This document shows positions 46,726 through 58,111 of a DNA stretch of 64,000 bases, piece after piece (positions within the stretch are counted from its first letter, which is position 1; every line of letters starts with the position of its first letter). This stretch comes from Notholithocarpus densiflorus. Taxonomy: Eukaryota > Streptophyta > Magnoliopsida > Fagales > Fagaceae. The stretch spans positions 9,129,428-9,193,427 of the forward strand of contig JARYZH020000001.1 of the NCBI GenBank assembly GCA_030021035.2. Reading direction: 5' to 3'. Both the position numbers and the translations under genes were made by a program. The notes under the pieces are model-generated. The model saw nothing but the letters and a program-made list of their open reading frames with translations, was not told the DNA's origin and searched no databases.

Positions 46726-48765
46726 AACTTACTAATTTACTTAATCATGGAGTAAAAGATTGACAAAGTTTCAATCAAATCTTGATGTAAATAATAGGTA
46801 GTAGGTTGATAATTTTATTTGGATAGTGTCTTACTAAAGTGGCATAGCATCTCTTTCTTTCCCTTTTTCTCCCCTGCTCAAAACTTACACTTAATATGAA
46901 GCTAAATCATTTTGCAGGAGTAGAATGAAGAATTGGCTCCTATTCCTGCAGTTTGTTCCACGGTACAATCTATTTGTGGCTCTCTCTCTCTCTCTCTGAA
47001 AATTGTTGTGGAATATGCAAGTTCAGACATTGATTTTTTTTTTTCTCCCCTCTAAATTATTACAGTTAAAACGGTGGTTTGGAACTATTCTATAAGTAGT
47101 TTCTTCCTATGAGAAATTGTTTTAAGAAGCTAGTGTATAATATTCTATTTTGTGATAATTAACTCTGAAATGTAGCTCTTGATTATGAAAGTTCAGAATA
47201 TAGCATTTGTTTTTAATAGAAGAATTGTTGTATGAGCTAATGTTGAATGTGGAGGAAAGCTATAGATGCAAAAAATAGTGAAAACAAATTAAAATGGGAG
47301 AAAGTGACTTGCCATTTTTTGCTTTTGTTAAATTTCTAGAAATGAGAATGCAAACACCGTTGTGATGGTTCAATGTAATATGCTTCTGCAAACATTTTCA
47401 ATGCCAGGTAATTTTGGGTTTGCAATACTAAGAGCTTATGATCTACTAGTCTTCTTTGAATGGTTCCAATTTTAATGGATGTAAAGGACTAGAGCTGCAG
47501 CAATTGCTTTAGTTTTCAAAACAAGCCACTCAATCTTAAGGAGCCGGGGTTGTGAAAAAGATCAAAGTACCTCTCAATATAACATGATTTATGATGTGCC
47601 ATAAAGAAGGGATGGGAGGTGTGAAGGCAACCCTGTAGTCAACTATTAAATTTGATAAGTATTAAAAAAAAAGAAAAAAAAAAAAAAAGAGATTTGATTG
47701 TTGATTACTGACTTTTTAAGGATTCTGAATTGTCCAACACATATCATGTTTCCTCATATGCATGACACTTCTTATGTCTCCTTTCTAGGAAGTGCTAACC
47801 TTAGCGACTAGTATTTTTTTATATATTTTAATGCTGATTTTGGAAATGCATAATAGATATTTGTGAAATTATCTATTAGAACCTTTGAAGTGATGTTAAG
47901 CTCTTTTATATGCAACTTGTGCAGTCTTAAGGGTAATTTGTCAGTTTGAGAAATGCACTAGGCTGCTCTCCAAATTGGTTGATTCCCTTCACTTGCTACT
48001 CAGGAAAAAAAAAGATCCAATTGAGGTGAGGAACAAAGTAAAAGAGCTCTTCCAAGTTTACCACGTCCCTGTTGGACCCTTGGAATGACAAGTCAAGGAG
48101 CTCTTCCATTGGATCATGCTGCGCCAAACCCAAACTATCACAATCCCGCCTACACCATATCTAATTAATAAATGTTTTTCAATTCCAACTGGCCAATTGC
48201 AGCTTTGGCCCTACGAAAGGCAAGGATCACTTGACGGCTTTGTGAACAAGAATTGAGATGGGGATGAACAAATTCTTTTATTTACGACCATATATCTTGA
48301 AAAAAGAACCATGTATCTTGTGTAAAAGAAAAAAGAAAAACAAAATAAGAAAGAAGAAAACTAGTTGAAGTATGGAAGTCGTAAGTCACTACCATGACAT
48401 TGTTTTTTGCCTTTTGTTGTTGCTATTGTATAATCTAATCGTTGAGCAAGTTGTCGCATCTTTATGTTTTTTATTATTAATTTTAGAAGTTAAAATATAA
48501 ATTTTAGTCATTTTTTGAAATTTTAAGGTTTTATGAATATTTTGGTAATTTCAAGTTTCAAGTTTCATGAGGTTGGTATTTTTTTTTTCTTTATTCATTT
48601 TACATATTAAAGAGGGAATTTTGGTCATATTCAAGGCTTTGTGTTGTTTTTTTCATTTCATAGATCTCAGGACCATTTTTGGACATTTGTAATTTTTATG
48701 GTATTTTTGATAATTTTAAGGTTTGTGCCTATTTTGGGACGATTTATTGTTAAAATTTTATTTAT
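46726..48765. other. Intergenic or decayed gene sequence
   Basis: It includes the weak exon-like block at 46918-46962, a CT tract at 46979-46998, and exon-like words near 47340-47406 ending CCAG|GTAATT. There is also a poly-A-rich stretch at 47664-47690 and a balanced-composition stretch near 48020-48250 without an open frame. Nothing is secure. Confidence 0.3.
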
Positions 48766-48943
48766 GGGTAATGCTAACAAGTGCCCTTAGGGCACTTGTT
48801 AAGAAATTTTGAAATGTCATTGCATTTATGGCAAGCTGCAAAAATTTATGCAATGAAATGGCATGTGTCAGTTTGCTTAGAAGAAACAAATGTTTTAGAA
48901 TAAATCCAAAATACCCTTCAGCTTTTTCAGTTTTCTCCATTTA

Positions 48944-49445
48944 TGGGTCGTTTGGTAGAGGAGTTTGAGTAACGTTATTTAAAATGATGTAGATAATGTG
49001 GTTTAAAAAGTGTTGTCAAAAATATGTATTTATAGTATTCATAAAGAGAAAAATGTGTTTGTTTCAAATAGTATATTTTGGTGTTAGAAATATAAGTTGT
49101 GTGATTGGTATGTGTGTGTGTGTTTTTTTTAAAGTTGACAACGGTACTGTTTTGAATTGAGATGCCACACTGCACTGACGCGTGGGAGAGACGTTACTGA
49201 GATGCCACAGTGCACTGACGCGTGGGAGAGAAGAGACCATCTGCACAAACGCGAGGGAGAGAAGAGTGAGAGCTTACTATCAGGTGGGCCCAGAATGTTT
49301 CACTCTCTACGGTAATATGTTAAACACAAACTCAAACAACACTTGTTCTGAATCACTTACCAAACACATAATTCAGCATGGGGCCACCTGTTTGGGTGTT
49401 TAAATAGCAAATAACGTTGCTGAAGTGTGCATACCAAACAGGGCC
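48944..49445. mobile_element. TIR element inserted in the left MULE TIR
   Basis: Flanked by TTA (48941-48943 and 49446-49448). The ends TGGGTCGTTTGGTA and, read backwards, GGCCCTGTTTGGTA share GTTTGGTA, and both subterminal regions carry 'aacgttattt'. The right MULE TIR has the uninterrupted sequence 'ctccatttaatgtccc' at the matching place, a natural empty site. This fits PIF/Harbinger. Confidence 0.8.
49157..49264 (+). repeat. Tandem 41-bp duplication within the inserted TIR element
   Basis: 'gagatgccacastgcactga' followed by 'cgcgtgggagaga' occurs at about 49159 and 49199, with a third partial unit near 49246 ('acgcgagggagagaagag'). Confidence 0.8.
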
Positions 49446-50274
49446 TTAATATCCCATCCACATGCAGTCCCACCTAACCCAATAAGTCTATCCACACGTG
49501 AGATAAATAAAGAAGCAAACTAAAAAAATACTTGTTAATTTTTCTCTCCATTTCATCTTTTTTTTTTTTTTTTTTTTCCTCCAATCTACTATTTCACCTT
49601 TTCATCTCCCACTTTTCTGTAGTCATTTAATTTTTTTTAAAATTTTTTTTTTATCATCACTCTTCTTTTTACTCACTTCTAAAAACGTAATTAGAAAAAA
49701 TATTAACATTACGCTGGTGGTCATGGCCCATGGACCACAAGCAAATATGTAGATATTGAATTTAATCCCCAAACTCAATTGAAATTACTAATATATTAAT
49801 AAAAATCCTATTATATATACAATTACTGATTATATATATATATTCTTTTTCCTTCCATTTTTCATTAATGTGGCTCTAAATTTTTCATCATTTTTATCTT
49901 TCTAGTCTTTTTATTTTTAATAATTAAGAGAATTTTCATCTTGAGAATACAAAAACAGTTAACGTACCACCAATTCATTACTATTAGACCGAAAGTTTCA
50001 TAAACAACATCCTGTGAGTGGGAGTGATCAAAATAGAGATAAAAATGAACAAAAATTTTAAAATCAAATGGGACAATAAAAGTATCACACCAAAATAACA
50101 TATCCTTGATAATTAAAATGCAACATATACTTAACATTTAAACCAACGATCAAGCAAAAGCAAAAGTTCAATAAGTAAATTCCATCAAATCTTCTCAAAA
50201 ACATGTTGTCAAAATGACAACATTAACAAAATATGTGTCATAATTTTTCTTTCACAATCTCAAAAAGCTTTCAC

Positions 50275-52675
50275 CTAACATTTCAAACAAAATACCGGGT
50301 TCAATCCAATATCTGTTGATGTTGTTTTCTTTTTCTTGTTTGCACAATTTGAGGAAGTACCACTATTCTTCTCTGGACATGTAGAGATGTTTTGGCCGAT
50401 ATGCTTACAATGTCTACAAGACTTCTTTTGCTTTACCAACTTTCTTCCACCTTTCATTCGTTTTTGCTTTGGACGACCTTTTGTCTTCGACATTGGAGGA
50501 CAAGAAATAAAACAGTTTTCATAAATCACATCATTAACATCACCATTGATATTAGTTTCCTTGTCCACTAAATCTTCATCATTCAAAACTAACAATTCTT
50601 TTCCCTTTAGTGGTGCTTCACAACTCCAACGTGATAATAGATACATATGTGGAATTTGGTGGCAATCTTTGTGAAGAAATATCCTAAGTATGTGGCGACA
50701 AAGTATACCCCAAAATTCAAAGTGTTTGCAACTACAATTAGTCATATCACCATCCCATAAAACTTTGTGTTTTTGACTAGTTTTGTCTTTGTAATATTGC
50801 AACACAAATTCACTACCATTTTCTTGAAGCACAGAATATAGTGTAGCACTTCCAATCTCCACTTGAAATAATTTGAAAGCATAAGGTGTCAACACACTAT
50901 GTGCTTGGTCTTCTAATGGTGAAAGGCTTCTTAAAGAAGAACTCCTAAACGATTCCAACATTGTATCATGTGATTCTATTTGTTCAACATCTTCAATGGC
51001 AAGGTCAATCTAAAATTAAAAAATGACAACAAATTATAAGCATTTAAATGACACATCAAGACTTAAAAAAATAATATAAAAAATACTAACATTGACAGAT
51101 ATAAACATAAATAAAATAAATTATAAGGGTAAATAATGACTTACTTTTTTAACAAATTGGATCAAGCTTACGTGGGAACCAACAAATTGTTTGATAAAGG
51201 CATTTATACTTTCAGATCTTCCCATTGTTGTCATTCCTCCAAAAAAATATCCACGAAGGTAAGATGGTACCCAAAAGTGCTTAATTTGGTATAATCCAAT
51301 CGCATGCTTATTCATACATGTCATATTTTGCAATAACTTGTAGCCATTGGTGCTCAAATTCTTCGCATGAGTCCAACTTATATAACTTGTAGAAATCCAT
51401 GCACCAACTCGAATGTTGACTACGAAGAATTGATATAAACCAACCATTAAATTTAGCAGTAATATGCCATATACAAAAGGCATGTTTTGTGAGTGGCTAT
51501 TCTTTTGAAATTGCCTCTGTGATCCATGGATCTTGATTAATCAAAATAGACTTGGGTGGCTTTTTCATCAATGATACAAAAGTCTACCAATCAAACATAA
51601 AATTATTACAATGCAAAAAAATTCAAATACTATCCAAATTAAAAAAGAATTGTGAATCTTTACAAGATTGAAAATTTACCTTCATTAACCATCGAAAAGT
51701 ACTAGTTGTTTCATTGCGAAGAAGTGCACAACCAAAGAGAATTTTCTTTCCATGATTATTGACACCCACAAAGACACCGAAAGGCATATCATAAGCATTC
51801 ACCTTACAAGTAATGTCAAAAACAACTACATCACCATATTTTTGGTACCGATCAATACAAGGATATGGTGCCCAAAAAATATGCTCCAACTTTCTCTCAT
51901 CGTCTATTTTAAAAGCATATTGAAACTTTGAGTTCTCCTCTTTAGCATCTTTGCAATATTGTAAGAGGCTCATGGCATCACTCGTTGCATGCTCCTTGCT
52001 CATTTTCCCAAAAAGGTTACGAATATCTTTTTGAAAAAATGGAAGATGTCCATGTTTCACTTTTTTCTCAAGTTCCATAATACACATTATTTGTCTAATC
52101 AAAAGATTAGCTTCTTTCAACAATTGAATGTGGTCTTCATCTTCTTTAGTGATAATTCGATTACTAGGAAGAAACTGCACTTCTGAAGGAGCCAACAATT
52201 CATGATTGTGATCTATAATAAACTTAATGACATGTCATTCTTGTGGAAAAATATCAAATGACTTTCTTAAGGCAATCCTTAGATGAGCTTTGCATTTGCA
52301 TTTTAAAGATTCTCTATTTCTTTGCTCCTTAGATGGATCCACAATTTTTAATAGTGGTTTACCTTCTCGATGATAAAAGAAATCCCGCCTTACTATTTCT
52401 TTATTTTTTGTGACAAATCGACCTTTCCGAGTAGAAAAACCATGTTGACTTGCATTAGTTGTATAAAAAATAAAAGTCTCTTCTTCACTAAGAAAACATT
52501 GACCAACAAAAGGCTCAAAATTATATTCTTCAAGAACTTTCTCTCCACAAATGTCACTATTTTTTTTATTATTTGAAGACTCATCCAACTCAATATAATT
52601 TCTTGAATCACTTTGATGAGTTTCATTTGCAATAAAATCCTCATCCATTTGTGCTATATTGTCAGAAGAATTCAA
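50275..52675 (-). pseudogene. FAR1-like MULE transposase, interrupted
   Basis: On the minus strand: an acidic N-terminus, then a FAR1-type DNA-binding domain (FVGQCFLSEEETFIFYTTNA to about 52240), a linker rich in K/E, the MULE transposase core (GDVVVFDITCKVNAYDMPFG with the first catalytic aspartate; WVPSYLRGYFFGGMTTMGRS; INAFIKQFVGSHVSLIQFVK), a SWIM zinc finger (NCSCKHFEFWGILCRHILRI) and a C-terminal CCHC-like knuckle (CRHCKHIGQNISTC) in which the histidine position is glutamine. GT-AG-like introns fall near 51679-51584 and 51140-51010. Lesions: a TGA at about 52235 just after FDIFPQE, a TAG near 51502 after ISKE, and a frame change within 51300-51450. FHY3/FAR1 transcription factors derive from such transposases, but the TIR context marks this as the transposon's own gene. 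Confidence 0.85.
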
Positions 52676-53510
52676 AAAAAAAAAAAATCAACACCACATT
52701 TGAATATAAAAAATAAAAATAAAAATAAATAGCCATTTTTCAAATAAAATAATAGTACATTCTTTAGGAATTTCATTCAAATCAAAATAATTCCTTGAAA
52801 TGCATAGTTGAGCCCTCCCCTTTCTTAATTTGCTTCAATGTGTGTCAACATTTTTCTAAGTACGTTTTTAAAAGTGAGTAAAAAGAAGAGTGATGATTAA
52901 AAAAAAAAAAATGACTACAAAATGGTGGGAGATGAAAAGGTGAAATAGTAGATTGGAGGGAAAAAGTAAAAGAAAAAAATAAGGTGAAATGGAGGGAAAA
53001 ATTAACAAGTATTTTTTTAGTCTACTTCTTTATTTATCTCACTTGTGGTTGGACTTCTTGGGTTGGGTGGGACCACATGTGGATGGGACATTAAATGGAG
53101 AAAACTGAAAAAGTTGAAGGGTATTTTAGGTTTATTCTAAAACATTTGTTTTCTTCTAAGCAAACTGACACATGTCATTTCATTGCATAGATTTTTGCAG
53201 CTTGCCATAAATGCAATGACATTTTAGTAATGCTAACGAGTGCAAGGTGAAATCGAGGGAAAAATTAACAAGTATTTTTTTAGTCTGCTTCTTTATTTAT
53301 CTCACATGTGGATGGACTTCTTGGGTTGGGTGGGACCGCATGTGAATGGGACATTAAATGGAGAAAATTGAAAAAGTTGAAGGGTATTTTGGGTTTATTC
53401 TAAAACATGTGTTTTCTTCTAAGCAAATTGACACATGCCATTTCATTGCATAGATTTTTGCAACTTGCCATAAATACAAAGGGCACTTATTAGCATTACC
53501 CTTTAATTAT

Positions 53511-53940
53511 TACTAAAACAACCAAATATCAAAATGTCAGGTTCTTGATTTCTTTATATTTAGTTTTCAAATGTGACTAAAATAAATAATATAAAGCATT
53601 TCTCTAACTCTGAAATGACGATGATGATATTTTGGAACTTACATGAAATCACTACAATCTTCCCTTAACCATATTTTAACTAATTAAAATAAGGCACATG
53701 TAATACTAAAGAGCCATGCATGGTGACACATATTTTGTATATTAAGTCTAAATTGGCCACATGGCCGGCCATGAAAAGATCTACACTATAAAATGAGAAG
53801 GAAAAAAAGTAAAGGAAGGCTCTCTTGAAAAAACCCACAGGTCCAACAGCAAGGAAGGTGAATTTCTTCAAGTTTTCTCAATTTTTGCTCTTAAAGACTA
53901 GAGTGATTCTAGCTCCATCGCTCCAAGAACCTAAGCCTAG
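53511..53940 (+). other. Leader-like sequence upstream of the minisatellite
   Basis: A TATA-box-like 'actataaaatgag' near 53784 is followed by a purine-rich leader and 'ctccatcgctccaagaacc', resembling the promoter/R region of an LTR. No paired LTR or target duplication was found. Confidence 0.3.
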
Positions 53941-54420
53941 GAGACTTTTCGGAGCACTCTCTTAGACCCTCCTAGGTACTCGTTCTAACTTGGCCAAGGT
54001 CCATTAGGGTGAGGGCTCCCTTTGGTTGAGGAGACTTTCCGAAACACTTTCTCAGATTCTCCTAGGTACTCCTCTAACTTGGCCGAGGTGCATTAGGCTG
54101 ATGACCCCCTTTGGCCAAGGAGAATTTTCGGAGCACTCTCTCAGACCTTCCTAGGTACTCCTCTAACTTATCCAAGGTGCATTAAGTCGAGGACTCACTT
54201 TGGCTTAGGAGACTTTCCGGAGCACTCTCTCAGGCCTTCCTAGGTGCTCCCTTTGACTTAGCCAAGGTGCATTAGGCCGAGGACTCCATTTGGCTGAGAA
54301 GACATTTCGAAGCACTCTCTCAGACCCTCTTAGACACTCCCTCTGACTTTGCCAAGGTGCATTAGGCTGAGAACTCCCTCTGACTTGGCCGAGGTGCATT
54401 AGACCAAGGACTTTCTTTGA
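53941..54420. repeat. Minisatellite, five to six units of 89-90 bp
   Basis: Units begin 'gagactttycgg' at about 53941, 54031, 54120, 54209 and 54299, with a shortened unit from about 54370. Each contains 'gcactctctcagaccctcctagg' words and 'ccaaggtgcattagg'. A related 29-31 bp repeat ('ctattaggtacacgctctttgat') continues to about 54500. The mix of 89 and 90 bp breaks any reading frame. Confidence 0.85.
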
Positions 54421-54500
54421 CATTCTTAGGTACACACTCTTTGATCCTATTAGGTACACGCTCTTTGATTCTATTAGGTATACACTCTAACCCTTTCAAG

Positions 54501-54946
54501 TACCTTCTACGGTGGACACCTTCTTGATGTCTCATGATGTACTTAGTTTCAACAAAGCCTTCTTCAAATAACAAATTTATTGTAGGGAAGTCAACACCAC
54601 CATATTTTTATCCACTATAGATTTTTTTTTTTTTTTTTTTTTTTGCATACTGCCTTTGTTTTCTAGTTAGTAACTGTTGAGTTTCATATTTTTATTTTTA
54701 TAAATAATAGATGAAGTTTAAGCATTTATTTATTCAATAAAATTAAAAAATAAAACTAAATCCCAAAAGTCAGAATGACTAAGACAAGTAACTGACTTAC
54801 CATTTACCAACCCATTTGGCCATTTCCCACTCCCAGCCACACACGTTTACTCTATTATTATTATTTTTTTCTTTCCCCCTTAAATCTAACACCACACATT
54901 ACTTTACTATCATATCATATCAATTCAAAGTTTCAGTTTCTTTTTA
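54501..54946. other. Intergenic, no gene recognised
   Basis: A poly-T tract lies at about 54619-54643; the rest is AT-rich. Confidence 0.5.
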
Positions 54947-55279
54947 GGGTAAAATACTATTTTGGTCCCTAAATTTTACTAAAAGTTTGTTTTTCGTCCC
55001 TAAACTTTAAAAAGTTCTTTTTTCATCCCTAAACTTTGTAAAGAGTTTTTTGAATAGTATAGAGACAAAAATAAGGATGAAAAAAGAACTTTTTCAATAG
55101 TTTAGGGATGAAAAACAAATTTTTAGTAAAATTTAAGGACATAAATAAAATATTTTCAATAGCTTAGGGACGAAATATGAACTTTTCCTTAGTTTAGGGA
55201 CAAAGAATGAACTTCTTGAAGTTTAGGGATGAAAAAAAAACTTTTGGTAAATTTTAGGAACCAAAGTAGTATTTTACCA
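54947..55279. mobile_element. Foldback MITE, 333 bp, with 9-bp target duplication
   Basis: The left arm GGGTAAAATACTATTTTGGT and the right arm read backwards TGGTAAAATACTACTTTGGT continue as inverted repeats for about 60 bp. The flanks are identical: TTCTTTTTA at 54938-54946 and 55280-55288. Internally, 'agtttagggaygaaaaa' words repeat on both strands. The 9-bp duplication fits a Mutator-mobilised MITE. Confidence 0.85.
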
Positions 55280-55326
55280 TTCTTTTTATTTTCCCAGTTT
55301 TTTTCTCCATAGTCCACACGGTAAGA

Positions 55327-55331
<5 letters not shown>

Positions 55332-55390
<59 letters not shown>
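55332..55390. repeat. (TC)n microsatellite
   Basis: About 58 bp of uninterrupted TC/CT dinucleotides after 'gagacatcc'. Confidence 0.95.
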
Positions 55391-55393
<3 letters not shown>

Positions 55394-55593
55394 CATGTTC
55401 TTCCTCAACATCTAAATCTAATCCCAGTAAAAGGCTTAAATCATAGATTTCGTTTAGTATCTCTTTCATTTTACTTTTACCAATAGATCTGAGATTTTCC
55501 CCAATCTCATACAGATCTAAGAAGTTTGTCTAGTTTGGTTTGGTTCTAGTTTTTTATTTATTAATTTATTTTTTTCTTATTCAGTTACTAGAA

Positions 55594-55751
55594 CCACCAC
55601 ACATTCTTAGTACGATGGTCATTTCACAAGTATAAGTTCTTATGGGGTGTGGGGGGCAAGGGTCAGGTTTAAGTCTCTAGGAGAGAGTTTTACATACATT
55701 TACACTTAGATTAGACTAGAGTAAAGTTTTTATCTTATAATAAATAAAAAA
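55594..55751 (+). mobile_element. tRNA-derived SINE, family C copy 1, with 11-bp target duplication
   Basis: Identical flanks AGTTACTAGAA at 55583-55593 and 55752-55762. The body has an A-box-like TAGTACGATGGTC, a B-box-like GGTCAGGTTTAAGTCTC, and an A-rich 3' tail. The homologous copy at 57870-58025 lies in the opposite orientation inside a Helitron. Confidence 0.8.
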
Positions 55752-55762
55752 AGTTACTAGAA

Positions 55763-55919
55763 TCTGTTTAACTGCACCGGTTTTTGGTTGAACCAAAGGT
55801 TTTTGGCTGAACCAACGGTTTTTGGCTATTTTTACTTTTTCTTTAATATTCGGTTTTTAGTGATAACCAGATCGGATTAAAGTCTGGTTCAACCGGTTGG
55901 TACCCTCAAATGTGACTAA
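55763..55919. repeat. Short 'ggtttttggctgaaccaa' repeats
   Basis: Three 17-19 bp units (about 55778-55830) rich in 'ggtttttggytgaacc', followed by 'ggttcaaccggttgg'. They resemble the end of the MITE at 56474-56634 and may be a related decayed copy. Confidence 0.4.
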
Positions 55920-55924
55920 AAAAA

Positions 55925-57065
55925 AAAAAAGAACCATTGGTAATGACCAATGTAATTATAAAATAAGGGAACCATTGAAGGAGATAATGGTATAGTCATA
56001 TATGATGATGCTACTGCCCAATGTGACGTTGAAACCATTCAATGTGAGTAAAAAAGAAAAAAAAGAACCAATTACTGAATGTAATAAAAGTACAGTCATA
56101 TCTAATATTGGTATCACATAATGTGATGATGAAACCATTAAATGTGAGTAAAAAATAAGAGAACTACCGAATATGACAAAAGTAGGGTCATATGTAATGT
56201 TAGTATTGCGCAATATGAAACCATCAATTGTGGGTAAAAATAAGGGATCACCAAATGTGATAACAATACAATTATATGTGATGTAGGTACTACCTAATGT
56301 GATGATAGAACCATAAAATGTGAGTAAAAAATAAGGAAACCATCGAATGTGACAAACGTACAATCATATATAATGTTGGTATTGCTTCATGTGACAATGG
56401 AACTATCAAATATGAGTAAAAAATAAGGGAAAACCACCGAATGTGACAAAAGTATGGTCACATGTGATGTCAGCATGGTTTTAAAAACCAAAACAAGGGC
56501 AAAATCATTTTTGTCTCTAGTTCCCAGTTTTTGACCTATTTTCACCAATTTTTGGGGGTTTTTTTCCAGACTAGATTGGTGCCCGGTTCCCGGTTGAACT
56601 GGTCGGACCGGCCAGTCCAGTTTTTAAAACCATGGATATCGGTATTACGTAATATGACAATGAAACTATCAAATATGACAATAGTACAATCATATATGAT
56701 GCTGATATTGCCTAATGTGATGATAGAACTATCAAATGTGAATAAAAAAAAAATTAGAGAACCACCGAATGTGACAAAAATATAGTCATATGTGATGTTA
56801 GTACTGCTTAATTTGAGAATGGAATCATTAAATGTGAAAAAAAAAAAAAATGGAACTACTGTATGTGACAAACGTATGGTCAGATGTGATGTTAGTACAA
56901 AAGTACGGTCAGATATGATATTAGTACTGCCTAATGTGACTATGGAACTATCAAATGTGAGAAGAAAAAAAAAGAAAACCGTCAAATATGACAAAAGTAC
57001 AGTCTTATGTGATATTGGTATTGTTCAATATGAGAATGGAACCATCAAATGTGAGAAAAATAAAA
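55925..57065. repeat. Satellite-like tandem array, about nine units of 87-122 bp
   Basis: Each unit repeats 'atgtgacaaaagtac', 'gtcatatgtgatgttggtat', 'caatgtgatgatggaacc' and 'aaatgtgagtaaaaaataag'. Landmark A-runs lie near 56045, 56145, 56232, 56321, 56415, 56740, 56837, 56959 and 57051. The MITE at 56474-56634 interrupts one unit. The frames on both strands are repeat-derived. Confidence 0.85.
56474..56634. mobile_element. MITE inserted in the satellite-like array
   Basis: 15-bp perfect TIRs CATGGTTTTAAAAAC / GTTTTTAAAACCATG. The interior holds 'cccggttcccggttgaact' and 'ggtcggaccggccagtccag'. The array resumes on the other side, so the MITE is younger than the array unit. Confidence 0.75.
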
Positions 57066-57375
57066 ATAAAAATAAAAATAAAACATCTGACTTTTAATTG
57101 GTTGCCCTCATAATATTTTGCCATGTAAACTTTTTTGGCTTTATAATTTTATACATCAAAATTTTATTATATATATTTTTAATTAACTTGTAATTCTATT
57201 TCTATATTTAAAACTTCCATTAAAATATTTTCAGATCATATTTATTTAAATAATAAAAAATATATTTATATATAGACACTATCATGATAATAAAAAATAT
57301 ATATTTATATATAGACACTGTCATAATAAATACTTATTAATAATTGTCATAGAAACATTATTTAAAAAAAAAAAA
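57066..57375. repeat. Fragment related to the unit at 42680-42950
   Basis: It shares 'ctatttctatatttaaa', 'cttccattaaaatattttca' and 'taataaatacttatt' in the same order, then skips to the sequence matching about 43340. It is a deleted member of that repeat family. Confidence 0.65.
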
Positions 57376-57559
57376 ACATATTTTGTCAAACTTTTGTTAC
57401 TGGCTACTAGTTGTTATAACTATTCCACGTTGCACTTTTTTGCGATATGGTTCATCAATGTCAATGAAAATACAGTAAAGAAAGAAAATGACTGGTGGCA
57501 ATTATGACGTGATGCTGGACTTCATCAGCAAGTGTTGAACATATATATATATACACACA
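57376..57559. other. Short spacer before the Helitron cluster
   Basis: No feature was recognised except an AT/AC microsatellite at about 57540-57560. Confidence 0.5.
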
Positions 57560-58111
57560 CTAGTCTCATTACACGCGCTCCGCACGTGCAATGAGTCTAT
57601 TTTTTTATTTTGAGTTTAATATAATTTTTCAATTTGAATTTATCTAATGTTAGTGAGGTTACACAGGAAATGATTTTTATAAAACTAAAATTTAGGATTT
57701 CAAATGGAGTAAACTGCTGGATTTAGTGTGTGCTAGTTTTTAGGAAAAAAATTATATCAAACGTATGTGAGATATGTTTAGATAAAAAGTGTGCTAATTT
57801 TTAGGGAAAAAGTTTCTCTGGTATTTTTTTTTGAATTACAATTTTAACCATATTATTTATTTATTTATTTATTTTTATACAAGATAGAATTCTACTATAA
57901 CCTAATTTAAGTGTATATGTGTGTGAATCTCCCTCCTAGAGACTTGAACCCCGACCCTTTCCCCCTACACCCTACACCCCACAAACACGTATACTTGTAG
58001 AGTGACCATCGTACTAAGGGCGTGCAGTGGTATAATGATTATGTAATTAGATTAGAGGTATTTTTGACATTTTTCAGAGCCATAACTAACTTTTTGAATC
58101 CTCTTAATATA
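57560..58111 (-). mobile_element. Helitron copy a (non-autonomous), split by a SINE
   Basis: On the minus strand it starts near 58111 with 'tatattaagaggattc' and ends at 57560 with the hairpin 'actcattgcacgtgcggagc...' plus CTAG, then T. The SINE of family C sits inside at about 57870-58025. No Rep/helicase is encoded. Confidence 0.75.
57870..58025 (-). mobile_element. tRNA-derived SINE, family C copy 2, within Helitron a
   Basis: Reverse-complement relative of 55594-55751, with 'tagtacgatggtcac' as A box and 'gggttcaagtctctagga' as B box on the minus strand, and an A/T-rich tail on the low-coordinate side. Confidence 0.75.

Larger units (their letters stand above)
48766..53501 (-). mobile_element. 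Mutator-like element (MULE) with long TIRs and FAR1-like transposase
   Basis: The ends are GGGTAATGCTAAC (left) and GTTAGCATTACCC-like (right, 'tagcattaccc'), flanked by TTTATTTAT (48757-48765) and TTTAATTAT (53502-53510), 8 of 9 matching: a Mutator-type 9-bp target duplication. The TIR is about 430 bp once the insertion at 48944-49445 is removed. The right TIR exists as two tandem copies (about 52980-53244 and 53245-53501). A palindrome 'caagtgccc tta gggcacttg' lies at about 48779-48799. The minus-strand transposase relic occupies 50275-52675. Confidence 0.85.

Noticed and set aside
45785..46962. Exon-like blocks faintly recalling an ion-channel gene
   Set aside because: Only two short blocks with ambiguous similarity, separated by a solo LTR; not enough for a gene call.
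48778..48801. Strong palindrome that could be read as a terminator hairpin
   Set aside because: It lies in the terminal inverted repeat of a Mutator element in a plant genome, where intrinsic terminators do not apply.
56542..57097. Long open frames across the satellite-like array
   Set aside because: They are in-frame readings of repeat units and a MITE, on both strands, with repetitive low-information peptides.
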